Source: Propionivibrio sp. (GTDB taxonomy: Bacteria > Pseudomonadota > Gammaproteobacteria > Burkholderiales > Rhodocyclaceae). Taken from it: a DNA stretch of 32,101 bases. A model generated the notes under the pieces. It was not told the DNA's origin and did no database searches. It was given only the letters and a program-made list of their open reading frames with translations. The position numbers and the translations under genes are program-made. Positions within the stretch are counted from its first letter, which is position 1. The number at the start of each line of letters is the position of its first letter. Of this stretch, positions 23,619 through 32,101 are shown piece by piece. Where the stretch lies: the NCBI RefSeq assembly GCF_029255185.1, contig NZ_JAPUVO010000125.1:1-32101 (forward strand). The letters run 5' to 3'.

Positions 23619-24519
23619 ACTACGCGGTGTGTACAAGCACTTCGGTCCCCTGACCGCCGTTACCGGCGTGGACTTGCAGGTGGAAGAGGGCGAACTGTTT
23701 GGCCTCATCGGCCACAACGGCGCCGGCAAAACCACCTTGTTCAAAATGATGCTCGGGCTGCTGCCGGTGAGCGCCGGCGAGATCCGCATCGGCGGCCATG
23801 CGGTACGGGGCGAAGCCTTCCGCCAGGTGCGGCGCAGCATCGGTTACCTGCCCGAAAGCCTGGCACTCTACGACAACCTGACCGGCCTTGAGACCCTGCA
23901 TTTCTTTGCCCGCCTCAAAGGCACCGACCCGACCGCGTGTACCGGCCTGCTCGATCTGATGGGGCTTGCCGGTGCGGCCGGGCAACGCGTTCGCAACTAT
24001 TCAAAAGGCATGCGCCAGCGCCTGGGATTTGCCCAGGCCTTGCTTGGTTCTCCGCGCCTGTTGTTTCTCGACGAGCCGACCAATGGTCTCGATCCGCACG
24101 GCATCCTCGAGTTCTATCAAATCCTCCGTGACTTGCGTCGCGGCGGCGTCACCGTTGTGCTCACCTCCCACATCCTGGCCGAGATCCAGCAGCGCGTCGA
24201 TCGCCTCGCCCTAATGCGCAACGGGGGCATCCAGGCATTGGGAACCGTGCAGTCGCTACGCGAGGCACAAGACCTGCCGCTGACCCTGCGCGTGAGCTTC
24301 CGCACCGGTGCCGAGGCGGACCTGCGCCGCTGTCTTGCCGGGCAAGGCGTAACGGTCATTGCTATCGATGGCGATATAGCCCGGCTTGAGTGCGAGCGTG
24401 GGCGAAAGATGGTGCTACTCGCGGCTTTGACCGGGCTCGGCGCCATGATTTCGGACATCGAGGTACACGAGCCGACGCTCGAAGACGTATTCCTCGGCTA
24501 TGCGGAGCACGTGTCATGA
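23599..24519 (+). CDS. nosF: NosF, ABC-type ATPase of the NosDFY complex
   Basis: Cytoplasmic ATPase that drives CuZ maturation together with NosY and NosD. LIGHNGAGKTTLFKMMLGLL is Walker A; YSKGMRQRLGFAQALLGSP the signature; LLFLDEPTNGLDPHGILEF Walker B; VVLTSHILAEI the switch region. The LxPxSxALYDNLTGLETL region after the Q-loop is typical of NosF. The start is probably TTG 23599, 8 bases after TTGGAG (23585-23590); GTG 23590 overlaps the ribosome site. This start makes the gene overlap the nosD end by 20 bases. It overlaps nosY by 4 bases. Confidence 0.93.
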   Translation: MANSLIELRGVYKHFGPLTAVTGVDLQVEEGELFGLIGHNGAGKTTLFKMMLGLLPVSAGEIRIGGHAVRGEAFRQVRRSIGYLPESLALYDNLTGLETLHFFARLKGTDPTACTGLLDLMGLAGAAGQRVRNYSKGMRQRLGFAQALLGSPRLLFLDEPTNGLDPHGILEFYQILRDLRRGGVTVVLTSHILAEIQQRVDRLALMRNGGIQALGTVQSLREAQDLPLTLRVSFRTGAEADLRRCLAGQGVTVIAIDGDIARLECERGRKMVLLAALTGLGAMISDIEVHEPTLEDVFLGYAEHVS

Positions 24520-25337
24520 ACAGAATCGAATTTCGGCCCATCGGCGTTATCGCCGGCAAGGAATTCCGCGACCGCCTGCGCAACCGCTGGGTGCTGGCGG
24601 TCGCCTGCGTATTCACCGTTTTTGCCCTGGTCATCGCCTATTTCGGCTCGGCCCAACAAGGCGCTGTCGGTTGGCGCAACATCGACGTCACCATTGCCAG
24701 CCTGGTTAGCCTGGTCATTTATCTGTTGCCGTTGATCGCCCTCATCCTCGGTTACGACGCCATCGTCGCCGAGCGCGAGCGTGGTTCGCTCGACTTGCTG
24801 CTGTCGATGCCGATCACCCGTTTCGAACTCCTGCTCGGCAAGTTCCTGGGCCTAGCCAGTGCGCTGGGCGTTGCCACCGTTGGCGGCTTCGGCGTTGCCG
24901 GTGCACTGCTCTTCTACCAGCTTGGCAGCGCGGCGCTGTACCACTACGGCGGCTTCATCGCCAGCGCTTTCCTGCTCGGCCTGGCTTTCCTCAGCCTGGC
25001 GGTGATGGTTTCCGTACTGGCGCAGGACCGCGTGCGGGCGAGCGGCGTCGCCATCGCCCTGTGGTTCTTCTACGTCCTGGTCTATGATCTGCTGCTGCTG
25101 GGTGTCCTGGTCGCAAGCGCAGGCCGGTTCAGCCTCGATTTCTTTCCGGTGCTGCTCCTGCTCAATCCGGCGGACATTTTCCGCATCCTCAATATCTTCG
25201 GCTATGAAGACGTGCGCCGCCTTTATGGTCTGGCCACGGTCTTCCCCGAAACTCTCGCGAACCCGTGGCTGCTCGGCAGTGTCATGGTGTTCTGGATTAT
25301 TACCCCGCTCGGTATGGCGGCCAGGAGGTTCAAATGA
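24516..25337 (+). CDS. nosY: NosY, ABC-type permease of the NosDFY complex
   Basis: Inner-membrane permease with about six helices (VLAVACVFTVFALVIAYFGS, ASLVSLVIYLLPLIALILGY and others). The ERERGSLDLLLSMPITRFEL loop after the second helix, and KEFRDRLRNRW near the start, are characteristic of NosY/ABC-2 permeases. Together with NosF it couples ATP hydrolysis to movement of NosD, probably passing sulfur or copper for CuZ. 273 residues, normal. The start ATG overlaps the nosF stop (ATGA), and its own stop overlaps nosL in the same way, so translation is coupled. Confidence 0.93.
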   Translation: MNRIEFRPIGVIAGKEFRDRLRNRWVLAVACVFTVFALVIAYFGSAQQGAVGWRNIDVTIASLVSLVIYLLPLIALILGYDAIVAERERGSLDLLLSMPITRFELLLGKFLGLASALGVATVGGFGVAGALLFYQLGSAALYHYGGFIASAFLLGLAFLSLAVMVSVLAQDRVRASGVAIALWFFYVLVYDLLLLGVLVASAGRFSLDFFPVLLLLNPADIFRILNIFGYEDVRRLYGLATVFPETLANPWLLGSVMVFWIITPLGMAARRFK

Positions 25338-25864
25338 ATAAAGCGTTTTCGTGGCCCGCAGCCATAACGGTTCTGTCCGCTTTGTTCTCGGCATCGCTGC
25401 TTCTGACAGGCTGCGGTGAAAAGACGACGCCAGTACAAGCTCTGGAGATAAGCGAGGGAACCGCCTGCGCTCTCGATGGCATGGTGTTGCAGGATTTCCC
25501 CGGCCCCAAGGCGCAGATTCTTTACGAACACAGCGAGCCAGAGTTCTTCTGTGACACCCGGGAGATGTTTTCCATTTTCCTGCGACCGGAACAGAAAAAG
25601 CGCATTGCCGCCATCTACACGCAGGATATGGGAAAAACCGACTGGGCCCATCCACAAGGCCACTGGATTGATGCAAAGACTGCGTTCTACGTCCTCGGCA
25701 GCAGCCGTAGCGGTTCGATGGGGCCGACCGTCGTATCGTTTGCGGCCGAGGCGGATGCTCAAGGCTTCTCAACACAGTATGGCGGCAAAGTCCTACGTTT
25801 CGATCAAGTGACTCTGGACATGGTCGATCTGCGCGGTGGCATCGTCCATGACGAGAAAATGTAG
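25334..25864 (+). CDS. nosL: NosL, copper-chaperone lipoprotein
   Basis: Lipoprotein that supplies copper(I) for NosZ. Signal ends in LLLTGCGEK (Cys at about 28). The metal region reads GTACALDGMVLQDFPGPKAQ: Cys-Ala-Leu-Asp-Gly-Met in place of the CxxCGM pattern common in other NosL proteins, so one Cys is Asp. The Met is kept, as are FCDTREMFSIFL and SGSMGPTVVSFA. 176 residues, normal. It is the last gene of the cluster; no nosX/apbE follows. Confidence 0.92.
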   Translation: MNKAFSWPAAITVLSALFSASLLLTGCGEKTTPVQALEISEGTACALDGMVLQDFPGPKAQILYEHSEPEFFCDTREMFSIFLRPEQKKRIAAIYTQDMGKTDWAHPQGHWIDAKTAFYVLGSSRSGSMGPTVVSFAAEADAQGFSTQYGGKVLRFDQVTLDMVDLRGGIVHDEKM

Positions 25865-25877
25865 CGCTTTAATTTGA

Positions 25878-25897
25878 GCCGGACAATGAATTCCGGC
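25878..25897 (+). terminator. Weak hairpin after nosL
   Basis: GCCGGA, an 8-base loop, TCCGGC, followed by GGCTATTTGTTGT. It begins 14 bases after the nosL stop. The stem is short and the T-run poor; a possible end of the nos operon. Confidence 0.35.
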
Positions 25898-25981
25898 GGC
25901 TATTTGTTGTACGTCTGGCTGGTGAGACTGTGTGTCCGAGACTGGTGGTATTGATCGTTCGTAGATATCTGCTTTCATCCA

Positions 25982-26254
25982 TTACGTTTTCATCGTCGAT
26001 ACCAAGGATTCCATCTTCTTGATCACCGCAGCGATGTTGCTTGCCGTTGTCTTTTCGTACGTGCTAGCCACCGCGTAGAGTGCCTTGATGAGATACCTGA
26101 CGGCCTCCGAGTTACCGTAGCCCTCTTCAATTTGTATTTCAACGGCGTTACCTATGCTGCCGATTCGCCTTAGCTCGAATCTCGAAATGCCTGTTGTTTC
26201 CAATTGCCTCGATAGCGCCATGAATGCTTTTGCGCCTTCCAAGTCATAGGGCAT
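25982..26254 (-). CDS. Small hypothetical protein (90 residues)
   Basis: Reads MPYDLEGAKAFMALSRQLET, then GSIGNAVEIQIEEGYGNSEA, with a helical C-terminus (AAVIKKMESLVSTMK). I recognise no family. CGGAG sits 7 bases before the ATG, a good ribosome site, so it may be a real gene. It stands alone between nosL and carA and points against both. It is the only coding candidate in the 25865-26534 gap. Confidence 0.5.
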   Translation of the reverse strand: MPYDLEGAKAFMALSRQLETTGISRFELRRIGSIGNAVEIQIEEGYGNSEAVRYLIKALYAVASTYEKTTASNIAAVIKKMESLVSTMKT

Positions 26255-26388
26255 TGTTAGCTCCGTTTCGTGGTGCCTGGCAGATTAAAGGGATTCAGTC
26301 GCACTGACGGCCAAGGCCTGTTTTCTTGGTGACGTTCGCAGCAATGACCTGCTTCTGAATTTCAATCAACTCAATTTTCTGTTTTTCT

Positions 26389-26418
26389 AGCAGCCTGAGA
26401 ATGAGCAGCCTGAGAATG
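26389..26418. repeat. 15-bp tandem direct repeat upstream of carA
   Basis: AGCAGCCTGAGAATG occurs twice head to tail (26389-26403 and 26404-26418), ending 5 bases before the carA -35 element. It may be a slippage duplication or a pair of sites for a regulator. Confidence 0.7.
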
Positions 26419-26422
26419 AGAA

Positions 26423-26451
26423 TTGCTGAAAAGAGTGGGCTCCGGTACAAT
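26423..26451 (+). promoter_or_regulatory. Promoter of carA
   Basis: TTGCTG (26423-26428), a 17-base spacer, then TACAAT (26446-26451). Spacing and hexamers are good. Transcription would start near 26458, leaving a leader of about 75 bases before the carA GTG. Confidence 0.6.
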
Positions 26452-26471
26452 CGGGGAATTTGCAAGTAGTT

Positions 26472-26503
26472 AAGCGGGAGGGCTGCGCGCCCGTCCCGCT
26501 TTT
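26472..26503 (+). promoter_or_regulatory. Leader hairpin (possible attenuator) in front of carA
   Basis: AAGCGGGAGGGC, loop TGCGC, GCCC, one unpaired G, then TCCCGCTT and TTG: a 12-bp stem with one bulge ending in TTTT. It lies just after the predicted start of transcription and before the ribosome site (AGGAG, 26524-26528), so it could end transcription early. No leader peptide is obvious. Confidence 0.55.
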
Positions 26504-26534
26504 GCGTATATAAGCTACGGATCAGGAGCCTTTC

Positions 26535-27683
26535 GTGTCGTTGTTACCCTCACTTCCATCCGCAATTCTCGCTCTTGCCGATGGTACTGTATTTCGTGGT
26601 TACGCTATCGGGGCTCGCGGCACTACCAGCGGCGAGGTGGTATTCAACACGGCGATGACCGGTTATCAGGAAATCCTTACCGATCCTTCTTACTGCCGTC
26701 AGATTGTCACCTTGACCTACCCGCATATCGGCAATACCGGTTGCAATCAGGAGGACTTCGAGTCGCGTGCCAACTTTGCGGCCGGCTTGGTCATTCGCGA
26801 TATGCCGATTCGCGCCGAGAACTGGCGCATGCAGGTGACCTTGCCCGACTACCTGAAAACCCATGGCGTCGTTGCCATTGCCGGGATCGATACGCGCAAG
26901 CTGACGCGTATCCTGCGCGAGCAGGGCGCGCAGGCAGGCTGCATCATGGCCACAGAGTTTGATGAGGCTAAAGCCCTGGCCGAAGCACGTGCTTTTCCCG
27001 GCTTGGCGGGAATGGATCTGGCGAAGGTGGTGACGGTTGATTCGCCTTACGAGTGGAATGAAGGCGAATGGACGCTGAGGGGGTATCAGGCCGCACCTGC
27101 GCCAAAGTTTCACGTCGTTGCCTACGACTTTGGCGTCAAGCGCAATATCCTGCGCATGCTTGCCGCGCGGGCCTGCAAGGTGACCGTGGTGCCGGCCCAG
27201 ACATCCGCGAGCGACGTACTCAAATACAAGCCGGATGGTGTTTTCCTGTCGAACGGTCCAGGCGACCCTGAACCCTGCACTTACGCGATCAACGCCATCC
27301 GTGAGTTGCTGGCACAAGGGATCCCGACCTACGGCATTTGCCTCGGTCACCAATTGCTGGCGCTGGCTTCGGGCGCCAAAACGGTCAAAATGAAGTTTGG
27401 TCATCATGGCGCTAACCACCCGGTCAAGGACCTCGATACCCAACAGGTCCTGATCACTAGTCAGAACCACGGCTTTGCCGTTGACGCCAGCACCTTGCCG
27501 GCCAATCTGCGTCCGACCCATATTTCCTTGTTTGACGGCTCATTGCAGGGCGTGGCCCGGACCGATGTTCCGGCGTTTTCGTTCCAGGGGCACCCGGAAG
27601 CGAGTCCCGGCCCGCACGACGTGGCCTACCTCTTCGACCGGTTCACCAAGCTGATGCAAGATAATCAGGCTGGGAGAAAGTAA
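26535..27683 (+). CDS. carA: Carbamoyl-phosphate synthase small subunit
   Basis: Glutaminase subunit that hydrolyses glutamine and feeds ammonia to CarB for arginine and pyrimidine synthesis. The N-terminal domain has [40 protein letters not shown] and [19 protein letters not shown]. The class I glutamine amidotransferase triad is visible: nucleophile Cys in [14 protein letters not shown], then His and Glu in [15 protein letters not shown]. 382 residues, normal. It starts with GTG at 26535, set by AGGAG 6 bases upstream. carB follows 3 bases after the stop. Confidence 0.97.
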   Translation: MSLLPSLPSAILALADGTVFRGYAIGARGTTSGEVVFNTAMTGYQEILTDPSYCRQIVTLTYPHIGNTGCNQEDFESRANFAAGLVIRDMPIRAENWRMQVTLPDYLKTHGVVAIAGIDTRKLTRILREQGAQAGCIMATEFDEAKALAEARAFPGLAGMDLAKVVTVDSPYEWNEGEWTLRGYQAAPAPKFHVVAYDFGVKRNILRMLAARACKVTVVPAQTSASDVLKYKPDGVFLSNGPGDPEPCTYAINAIRELLAQGIPTYGICLGHQLLALASGAKTVKMKFGHHGANHPVKDLDTQQVLITSQNHGFAVDASTLPANLRPTHISLFDGSLQGVARTDVPAFSFQGHPEASPGPHDVAYLFDRFTKLMQDNQAGRK

Positions 27684-27686
27684 CTC

Positions 27687-30600
27687 ATGCCTAAGCGTAC
27701 AGACCTAAAAAGCATTCTCATCATTGGCGCCGGACCGATCGTCATCGGACAGGCATGCGAATTCGACTACTCCGGAGCACAGGCCTGCAAAGCCTTGCGC
27801 GAAGAGGGCTTCCGGGTGATTCTGGTCAACTCCAATCCGGCGACGATCATGACCGATCCGGAGATGGCCGATGTCACCTACATCGAACCGATTACCTGGA
27901 AAGTGGTTGAAAAAATCATCGCCAAGGAGCGTCCGGATGCGCTGCTGCCGACCATGGGTGGCCAGACCGCGCTCAACTGTGCACTCGATCTGGCCAAGTA
28001 TGGCGTGCTTGAGAAATTCGGCGTCGAGATGATTGGCGCGTCGAAGGAGGCCATCGACAAGGCCGAGGACCGCGAAAAGTTCAAGAAGGCGATGACCAAA
28101 ATCGGCCTCGGTTCGGCGCGTTCGGCGGCAGCGCACTCGATGGAGGAAGCGCAGCAAGTGCAGGCAATGATTGGCTTCCCGGTGATTATTCGTCCGTCCT
28201 TTACAATGGGTGGTTCGGGTGGCGGCATTGCCTACAACCAGGAAGAATTTGTCGAGATATGCAAACGCGGTCTTGAAGCCAGTCCGACCCATGAGTTGTT
28301 GATCGAAGAGTCGTTGATCGGCTGGAAAGAGTTCGAGATGGAGGTTGTCCGTGACAAAAAGGACAACTGCATTATCGTCTGCTCGATCGAGAACCTCGAC
28401 CCGATGGGTGTGCATACTGGCGATTCGATCACCGTAGCCCCGGCGCAGACGCTGACCGACAAGGAATACCAGATCATGCGCGACGCCTCGGTGGCGGTCC
28501 TGCGCGAGATTGGTGTCGATACCGGCGGTTCCAACGTGCAGTTTTCGATCTGCCCGACCGATGGGCGCATGATTGTCATTGAGATGAACCCGCGTGTTTC
28601 GCGGTCGTCAGCGCTGGCCTCGAAGGCCACCGGCTTCCCGATTGCCAAGGTGGCGGCCAAACTGGCCGTGGGCTACACCCTGGATGAATTGGCCAACGAC
28701 ATCACTGGTGGCAAGACACCGGCGTCTTTCGAACCGTCAATCGACTACGTGGTGACCAAGGTGCCACGCTTTGCCTTCGAGAAATTCCCGACGGCCGATT
28801 CGCACCTGACCACGCAGATGAAGTCCGTCGGTGAAGTGATGGCTATCGGGCGCACCTTCCAGGAATCCTTCCAGAAGGCCTTGCGCGGCCTTGAGGTGGG
28901 GGTCGATGGCATGAACCAGCGAACCACCGACCGCGAGGAGCTTGAGCGCGAACTCGGCGAACCCGGACCCGAGCGTATCTGGTATGTCGGCGATGCATTC
29001 GAAAATGGTTTCACACTGGAAGAAGTGCATGCCCTGACCCATATCGATCCCTGGTTCCTGGCCCAGATCGAGGATATTGTCAGGATCGAGATGAAACTCG
29101 ACGACATGGCTATTGATGAGCTTGACGCGGTGACCTTGCGCGAACTCAAGCGCAAGGGATTTTCCGACCGTCGGCTGGCCAAATTGCTGAAGACCAGCGA
29201 TGCCGACGTGCGCGCACGCCGGCACGCCATGGGTATTCGCCCGGTCTATAAACGTGTGGACACCTGCGCCGCAGAGTTTTCGACCAGTACGGCCTATATG
29301 TACTCGACTTACGAGGACGAGTGTGAGTCAAAACCGAGCGACAGGAAGAAGATCATGGTGCTCGGCGGCGGTCCCAATCGCATTGGTCAAGGCATTGAAT
29401 TCGACTACTGCTGCGTTCATGCGGCGCTTGCATTGCGCGAGGATGGCTATGAAACAATCATGGTCAATTGCAATCCGGAAACCGTTTCAACCGACTACGA
29501 CACCTCGGATCGACTCTATTTCGAGCCGCTGACGCTAGAAGACGTACTCGAAATCGTTGCTATCGAAAAGCCGGTCGGGGTCATCGTTCAGTTTGGTGGT
29601 CAGACGCCGCTCAAGCTGGCGCGTGACCTTGAGGCCAACGGGGTGCCGATCATCGGCACCAGTCCGGATATGATTGACGCCGCTGAAGACCGCGAACGTT
29701 TTCAGAAACTGCTTGAGGAACTTGGCCTCAAGCAGCCGCCAAACCGTACGGCGCGAACGGAACCCGATGCCTTGCGTCTGGCTGCCGAAATTGGCTACCC
29801 ACTGGTCGTTCGTCCGTCCTATGTGTTGGGTGGGCGGGCCATGGAAATTGTGCACGAAGCGCGTGACCTCGAGCGCTACATGCGCGAGGCAGTGAAGGTT
29901 TCAAACGATTCGCCGGTGTTGCTCGATCGATTTCTCAACGATGCCGTTGAAATTGACGTCGATGCGCTGTCTGACGGCGACGAAGTGATCATCGGCGGTG
30001 TCATGGAACACATCGAACAGGCCGGTGTGCATTCAGGCGACTCGGCCTGCTCGCTGCCGCCCTATTCGTTGTCGGCAGACGTGCAGGATGAACTGCGCCG
30101 GCAGACCAAGCTGATGGCCGGGGCGCTCAATGTTTGCGGCCTGATGAACGTGCAGTTCGCCATCCAGAACGACGTGGTCTATGTGCTTGAAGTCAATCCC
30201 CGCGCCTCACGCACGGTGCCCTTTGTTTCCAAGGCGACCGGACTACAGTTGGCAAAGATCGCCGCGCGTTGCATGGCCGGACAGTCGCTTGCCAGCCAGG
30301 GGGTGACCCGGGAAATAATCCCGCCCTATTTCTCGGTCAAGGAAGCCGTCTTTCCGTTCAACAAATTTCCTGGCGTGGATACCATTCTCGGACCGGAAAT
30401 GAAATCAACCGGCGAGGTAATGGGCGTCGGAAGAACCTTTGAGGAAGCCTTCGTCAAGAGCCAGATGGCGGCCAGCGTGAAACTTCCTGACACCGGCAAG
30501 GTCTTTATCAGCGTTAAGGAGTCCGACAAGACCAAAGTTGTTGAGATCGCCCGTGATTTGCACGCGAGCGGATTTAGTATCCTCGCAACCCGTGGCACAG

Positions 30601-30893
30601 CATCAACGATTGCAGCAGCAGGCATTCCAGTCGCGGTGGTTAACAAGGTGACCGAAGGCCGACCGCATATCGTTGACATGATCAAGAACAAGGAGATTTC
30701 GCTGATCATCAATACGGTGGATGAGAAACGTCAGGCGATCAACGATTCGCGGTCCATACGGACATCCGGATTGGCCGCTCGGGTGACAATGTACACCACG
30801 GTCTGGGGAGCAGAGGCCGCAGCCGTAGGCATAAAGAACCGCGGCGAACTGATGGTTTATTCGATCCAGGCGCTGCACGCACAACTAAGTTAA
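27687..30893 (+). CDS. carB: Carbamoyl-phosphate synthase large subunit
   Basis: Makes carbamoyl phosphate from bicarbonate, ammonia and two ATP. 1068 residues with the internal duplication: the first ATP-grasp half opens [20 protein letters not shown] (residues 9-28) and carries [16 protein letters not shown] and [20 protein letters not shown]. The second half opens [20 protein letters not shown] (about 556) with [18 protein letters not shown] and [20 protein letters not shown]. The C-terminal MGS-like domain (from about 935, including [20 protein letters not shown]) is where allosteric nucleotides bind in the family. All expected parts are intact. It ends with a terminator. Confidence 0.98.
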   Translation: MPKRTDLKSILIIGAGPIVIGQACEFDYSGAQACKALREEGFRVILVNSNPATIMTDPEMADVTYIEPITWKVVEKIIAKERPDALLPTMGGQTALNCALDLAKYGVLEKFGVEMIGASKEAIDKAEDREKFKKAMTKIGLGSARSAAAHSMEEAQQVQAMIGFPVIIRPSFTMGGSGGGIAYNQEEFVEICKRGLEASPTHELLIEESLIGWKEFEMEVVRDKKDNCIIVCSIENLDPMGVHTGDSITVAPAQTLTDKEYQIMRDASVAVLREIGVDTGGSNVQFSICPTDGRMIVIEMNPRVSRSSALASKATGFPIAKVAAKLAVGYTLDELANDITGGKTPASFEPSIDYVVTKVPRFAFEKFPTADSHLTTQMKSVGEVMAIGRTFQESFQKALRGLEVGVDGMNQRTTDREELERELGEPGPERIWYVGDAFENGFTLEEVHALTHIDPWFLAQIEDIVRIEMKLDDMAIDELDAVTLRELKRKGFSDRRLAKLLKTSDADVRARRHAMGIRPVYKRVDTCAAEFSTSTAYMYSTYEDECESKPSDRKKIMVLGGGPNRIGQGIEFDYCCVHAALALREDGYETIMVNCNPETVSTDYDTSDRLYFEPLTLEDVLEIVAIEKPVGVIVQFGGQTPLKLARDLEANGVPIIGTSPDMIDAAEDRERFQKLLEELGLKQPPNRTARTEPDALRLAAEIGYPLVVRPSYVLGGRAMEIVHEARDLERYMREAVKVSNDSPVLLDRFLNDAVEIDVDALSDGDEVIIGGVMEHIEQAGVHSGDSACSLPPYSLSADVQDELRRQTKLMAGALNVCGLMNVQFAIQNDVVYVLEVNPRASRTVPFVSKATGLQLAKIAARCMAGQSLASQGVTREIIPPYFSVKEAVFPFNKFPGVDTILGPEMKSTGEVMGVGRTFEEAFVKSQMAASVKLPDTGKVFISVKESDKTKVVEIARDLHASGFSILATRGTASTIAAAGIPVAVVNKVTEGRPHIVDMIKNKEISLIINTVDEKRQAINDSRSIRTSGLAARVTMYTTVWGAEAAAVGIKNRGELMVYSIQALHAQLS

Positions 30894-30902
30894 ACAAGCC
30901 AT

Positions 30903-30942
30903 AAACCGCCGGCGACGCCATTTTCCAGGCCCGGCGGTTTTG
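30903..30942 (+). terminator. Terminator after carB
   Basis: AAACCGCCGG (30903-30912) pairs with CCGGCGGTTT (30931-30940) across an 18-base loop, ending in TTTTG. A 10-bp perfect stem 9 bases after the carB stop. Confidence 0.65.
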
Positions 30943-30971
30943 CTTTGGTAGTCATCACGAGAGTAAAGACC

Positions 30972-31448
30972 ATGAGTAAAGTACCCTTGACCGTCAACGG
31001 TGCGGAAAAGCTGCGTGCCGAACTGCATCAACTGAAAACGGTGGAGCGGCCCAGTGTGATTGCGGCCATCGCCGAGGCGCGTTCGCACGGCGACCTTTCG
31101 GAGAATGCCGAATATGATGCCGCCAAGGAGCGTCAGGGTTTCGTCGAGGGGCGCATCAAGGAGGTCGAGGGTAAACTTTCGAATGCCCAGATCATCGATC
31201 CAAAACTGCTTGATGCGGATGGGCGCTGTGTTTTTGGGGCGACACTCGATCTTGAGGATCAGGATACCGGGACACAGGTCACTTACCAGATCGTTGGTGA
31301 AGATGAAGCGAATATCAAGTGTGGGAAAATTTCGATCAATTCCCCGATTGCCCGGGCGCTGATCGGAAAATTCTCCGGCGATATTGCCCAGGTTCAGGCA
31401 CCAGGTGGGCTGCGTGAATACGAAGTGCTTGATGTGCGTTACGAATAA
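30972..31448 (+). CDS. greA: Transcription elongation factor GreA
   Basis: Rescues stalled RNA polymerase by stimulating transcript cleavage. The N-terminal coiled coil carries the catalytic acidic tip, [20 protein letters not shown]. The C-terminal FKBP-like domain includes [20 protein letters not shown]. 158 residues, exactly the usual size, from ATG 30972; nine extra upstream codons are open but lie next to the terminator. It follows carB, a common order in proteobacteria. A DUF4149 gene follows 23 bases later. Confidence 0.96.
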   Translation: MSKVPLTVNGAEKLRAELHQLKTVERPSVIAAIAEARSHGDLSENAEYDAAKERQGFVEGRIKEVEGKLSNAQIIDPKLLDADGRCVFGATLDLEDQDTGTQVTYQIVGEDEANIKCGKISINSPIARALIGKFSGDIAQVQAPGGLREYEVLDVRYE

Positions 31449-31471
31449 GCTGGTTTTTTGAGAATTCTATC

Positions 31472-31933
31472 GTGCGACGTTTAGCTGACGCCCTTTACAC
31501 CATAACGCTGACGATGTGGGTCGGTGGCCTGTGGACGATCGGCTATCTCGTCGCACCGTCCCTTTTTGCCACCCTGGCCGACCGGCAACTGGCGGGAATG
31601 CTGGCCGGCAAGCTTTTTGCGCTGATCGGCTGGGTGGGTCTGGCCTGTGCTACCTATCTGTTGCTTTCCATGGCGCTGCGTCTGGGTAGCGCTGCCCTGA
31701 AACGCGGAGTCTTCTGGCTGGTTGTGGTGATGCTGGCACTGACCGTGGTCAGCTTGTTTGGCATCCAGCCCTGGCTTGCACACCTGAAGACCGAGGCCTT
31801 GCCACGTGAGGTGATGGAGAGTGTTCTGCGTGATCGCTTTGCTACCTGGCACGGCATCTCGAGCATTCTTTACCTGTTGCAGAGTCTACTCGGCTTGCTG
31901 CTGGTGGTCGGTGCGGAGCGCGGGGTAAAGTGA
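31472..31933 (+). CDS. DUF4149 membrane protein
   Basis: 153-residue integral membrane protein with about four helices (TITLTMWVGGLWTIGYLVAP, FALIGWVGLACATYLLLSMA, GVFWLVVVMLALTVVSLFGI and a last one near 130-148). The MWVGGLWTIGYLVAPSLFA segment and FATWHGISSILYLLQSLLGL match the DUF4149 family, often found after greA/carB in betaproteobacteria. Function unknown; a conserved His in TWHG might bind a ligand. GTG start at 31472. Probably co-transcribed with greA. Confidence 0.85.
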   Translation: MRRLADALYTITLTMWVGGLWTIGYLVAPSLFATLADRQLAGMLAGKLFALIGWVGLACATYLLLSMALRLGSAALKRGVFWLVVVMLALTVVSLFGIQPWLAHLKTEALPREVMESVLRDRFATWHGISSILYLLQSLLGLLLVVGAERGVK

Positions 31934-31977
31934 ACTGGATGCAGCGGTCGCAACGTAAGGCTTAGACATCATGTATT

Positions 31978-32061
31978 GACCTGCCACACCTCAAGCGACG
32001 AGGGTTACGCTTGGGGTTTGTTCAACCGTAGGCGCAGAGCCTAAATTGAGGGAGGCAGGTC
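31978..32061 (+). mobile_element. Left end of an IS110-family element with structured non-coding segment
   Basis: GACCTGCC (31978-31985) and GGCAGGTC (32054-32061) are perfect 8-base inverted repeats 68 bases apart, the second overlapping the transposase ribosome site GGAGG (32051-32055). Between them CCTCAAGCG (31988-31996) pairs with CGCTTGGGG (32007-32015) with one G-U and a 10-base loop. Structured segments next to IS110-family genes can encode the bridge (seek) RNA. The outer boundary of the element is uncertain and may lie anywhere from 31934 to about 31978. Confidence 0.55.
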
Positions 32062-32101
32062 ATGAAAGAGTTTAGCAAGTACGTGGGGCTGGATGTGCAT
32101 A
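32062..32101 (+). CDS. IS110-family transposase, N-terminus only (cut by window edge)
   Basis: Reads MKEFSKYVGLDVH, the start of the DEDD (RuvC-like) recombinase domain: the Asp in YVGLDVH is the first acidic residue of the active site in IS110-family enzymes. GGAGG 6 bases upstream supports the start. The rest of the gene and the right end lie outside the window. Confidence 0.8.
   Translation, partial: MKEFSKYVGLDVH

Overview
The window looks like a chromosomal segment of a betaproteobacterium, most likely from the Rhodocyclales. The Candidatus Accumulibacter / Dechloromonas / Azonexus neighbourhood is my best guess. This rests on gene content: polyphosphate metabolism (ppk1, ppx, a ROK-type polyphosphate glucokinase, a membrane pyrophosphatase), polyhydroxyalkanoate metabolism (phaB, phaR), and a Tat-type nosZ with a nosRDFYL set. 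That mix is typical of polyphosphate-accumulating, denitrifying betaproteobacteria. Taxonomy is inference; there is no rRNA in the window.

Layout. 1-930: decayed region with a truncated unknown ORF, overlapping inverted repeats and a HEPN-domain gene broken by frameshifts. 974-3897 (minus): polyphosphate glucokinase downstream of ppk1. 4042-9029 (plus, divergent from ppk1): ppx followed by a four-gene Mla-type lipid ABC transporter (STAS-MlaE fusion, MlaF, MlaD, auxiliary lipoprotein). 9214-11697: a divergent, long membrane proton pyrophosphatase, then a strong hairpin. 11790-12503: two small unknown genes and the 4.5S SRP RNA. 12546-14986 (minus): a trio related to selenium-domain/radical-SAM clusters (FAD oxidoreductase of the 'N-term to SelD' type and two small glycosyltransferase-like proteins), without SelD or a radical SAM partner in view. 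15072-16373 (minus): RhlE-type RNA helicase. 16636-18080: phaB and phaR, separated by a terminator and a promoter.

18207-25864 is one tightly packed nitrous oxide reductase cluster in the order nosZ-nosR-nosD-nosF-nosY-nosL, with overlapping genes from nosD onward. NosZ has a Tat motif followed by a lipobox, and His instead of Trp in the CuA loop. 25865-26534 is a mostly non-coding stretch with one small unknown gene, a 15-bp tandem repeat, a good promoter and a leader hairpin in front of carA. 26535-31933 is carA-carB-terminator-greA-DUF4149. The last ~120 bases are the left end of an IS110-family insertion sequence, with a structured non-coding segment and the first 13 codons of its transposase.

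Together the genes describe a cell that stores phosphate and carbon (polyphosphate, PHA), recovers energy from polyphosphate and pyrophosphate, and can respire N2O. The least conventional parts are the divergent pyrophosphatase, the details of NosZ and the nosZ-nosR junction, the selenium-associated trio without its partners, and the structured IS110 left end. I found no CRISPR array, tRNA or prophage.
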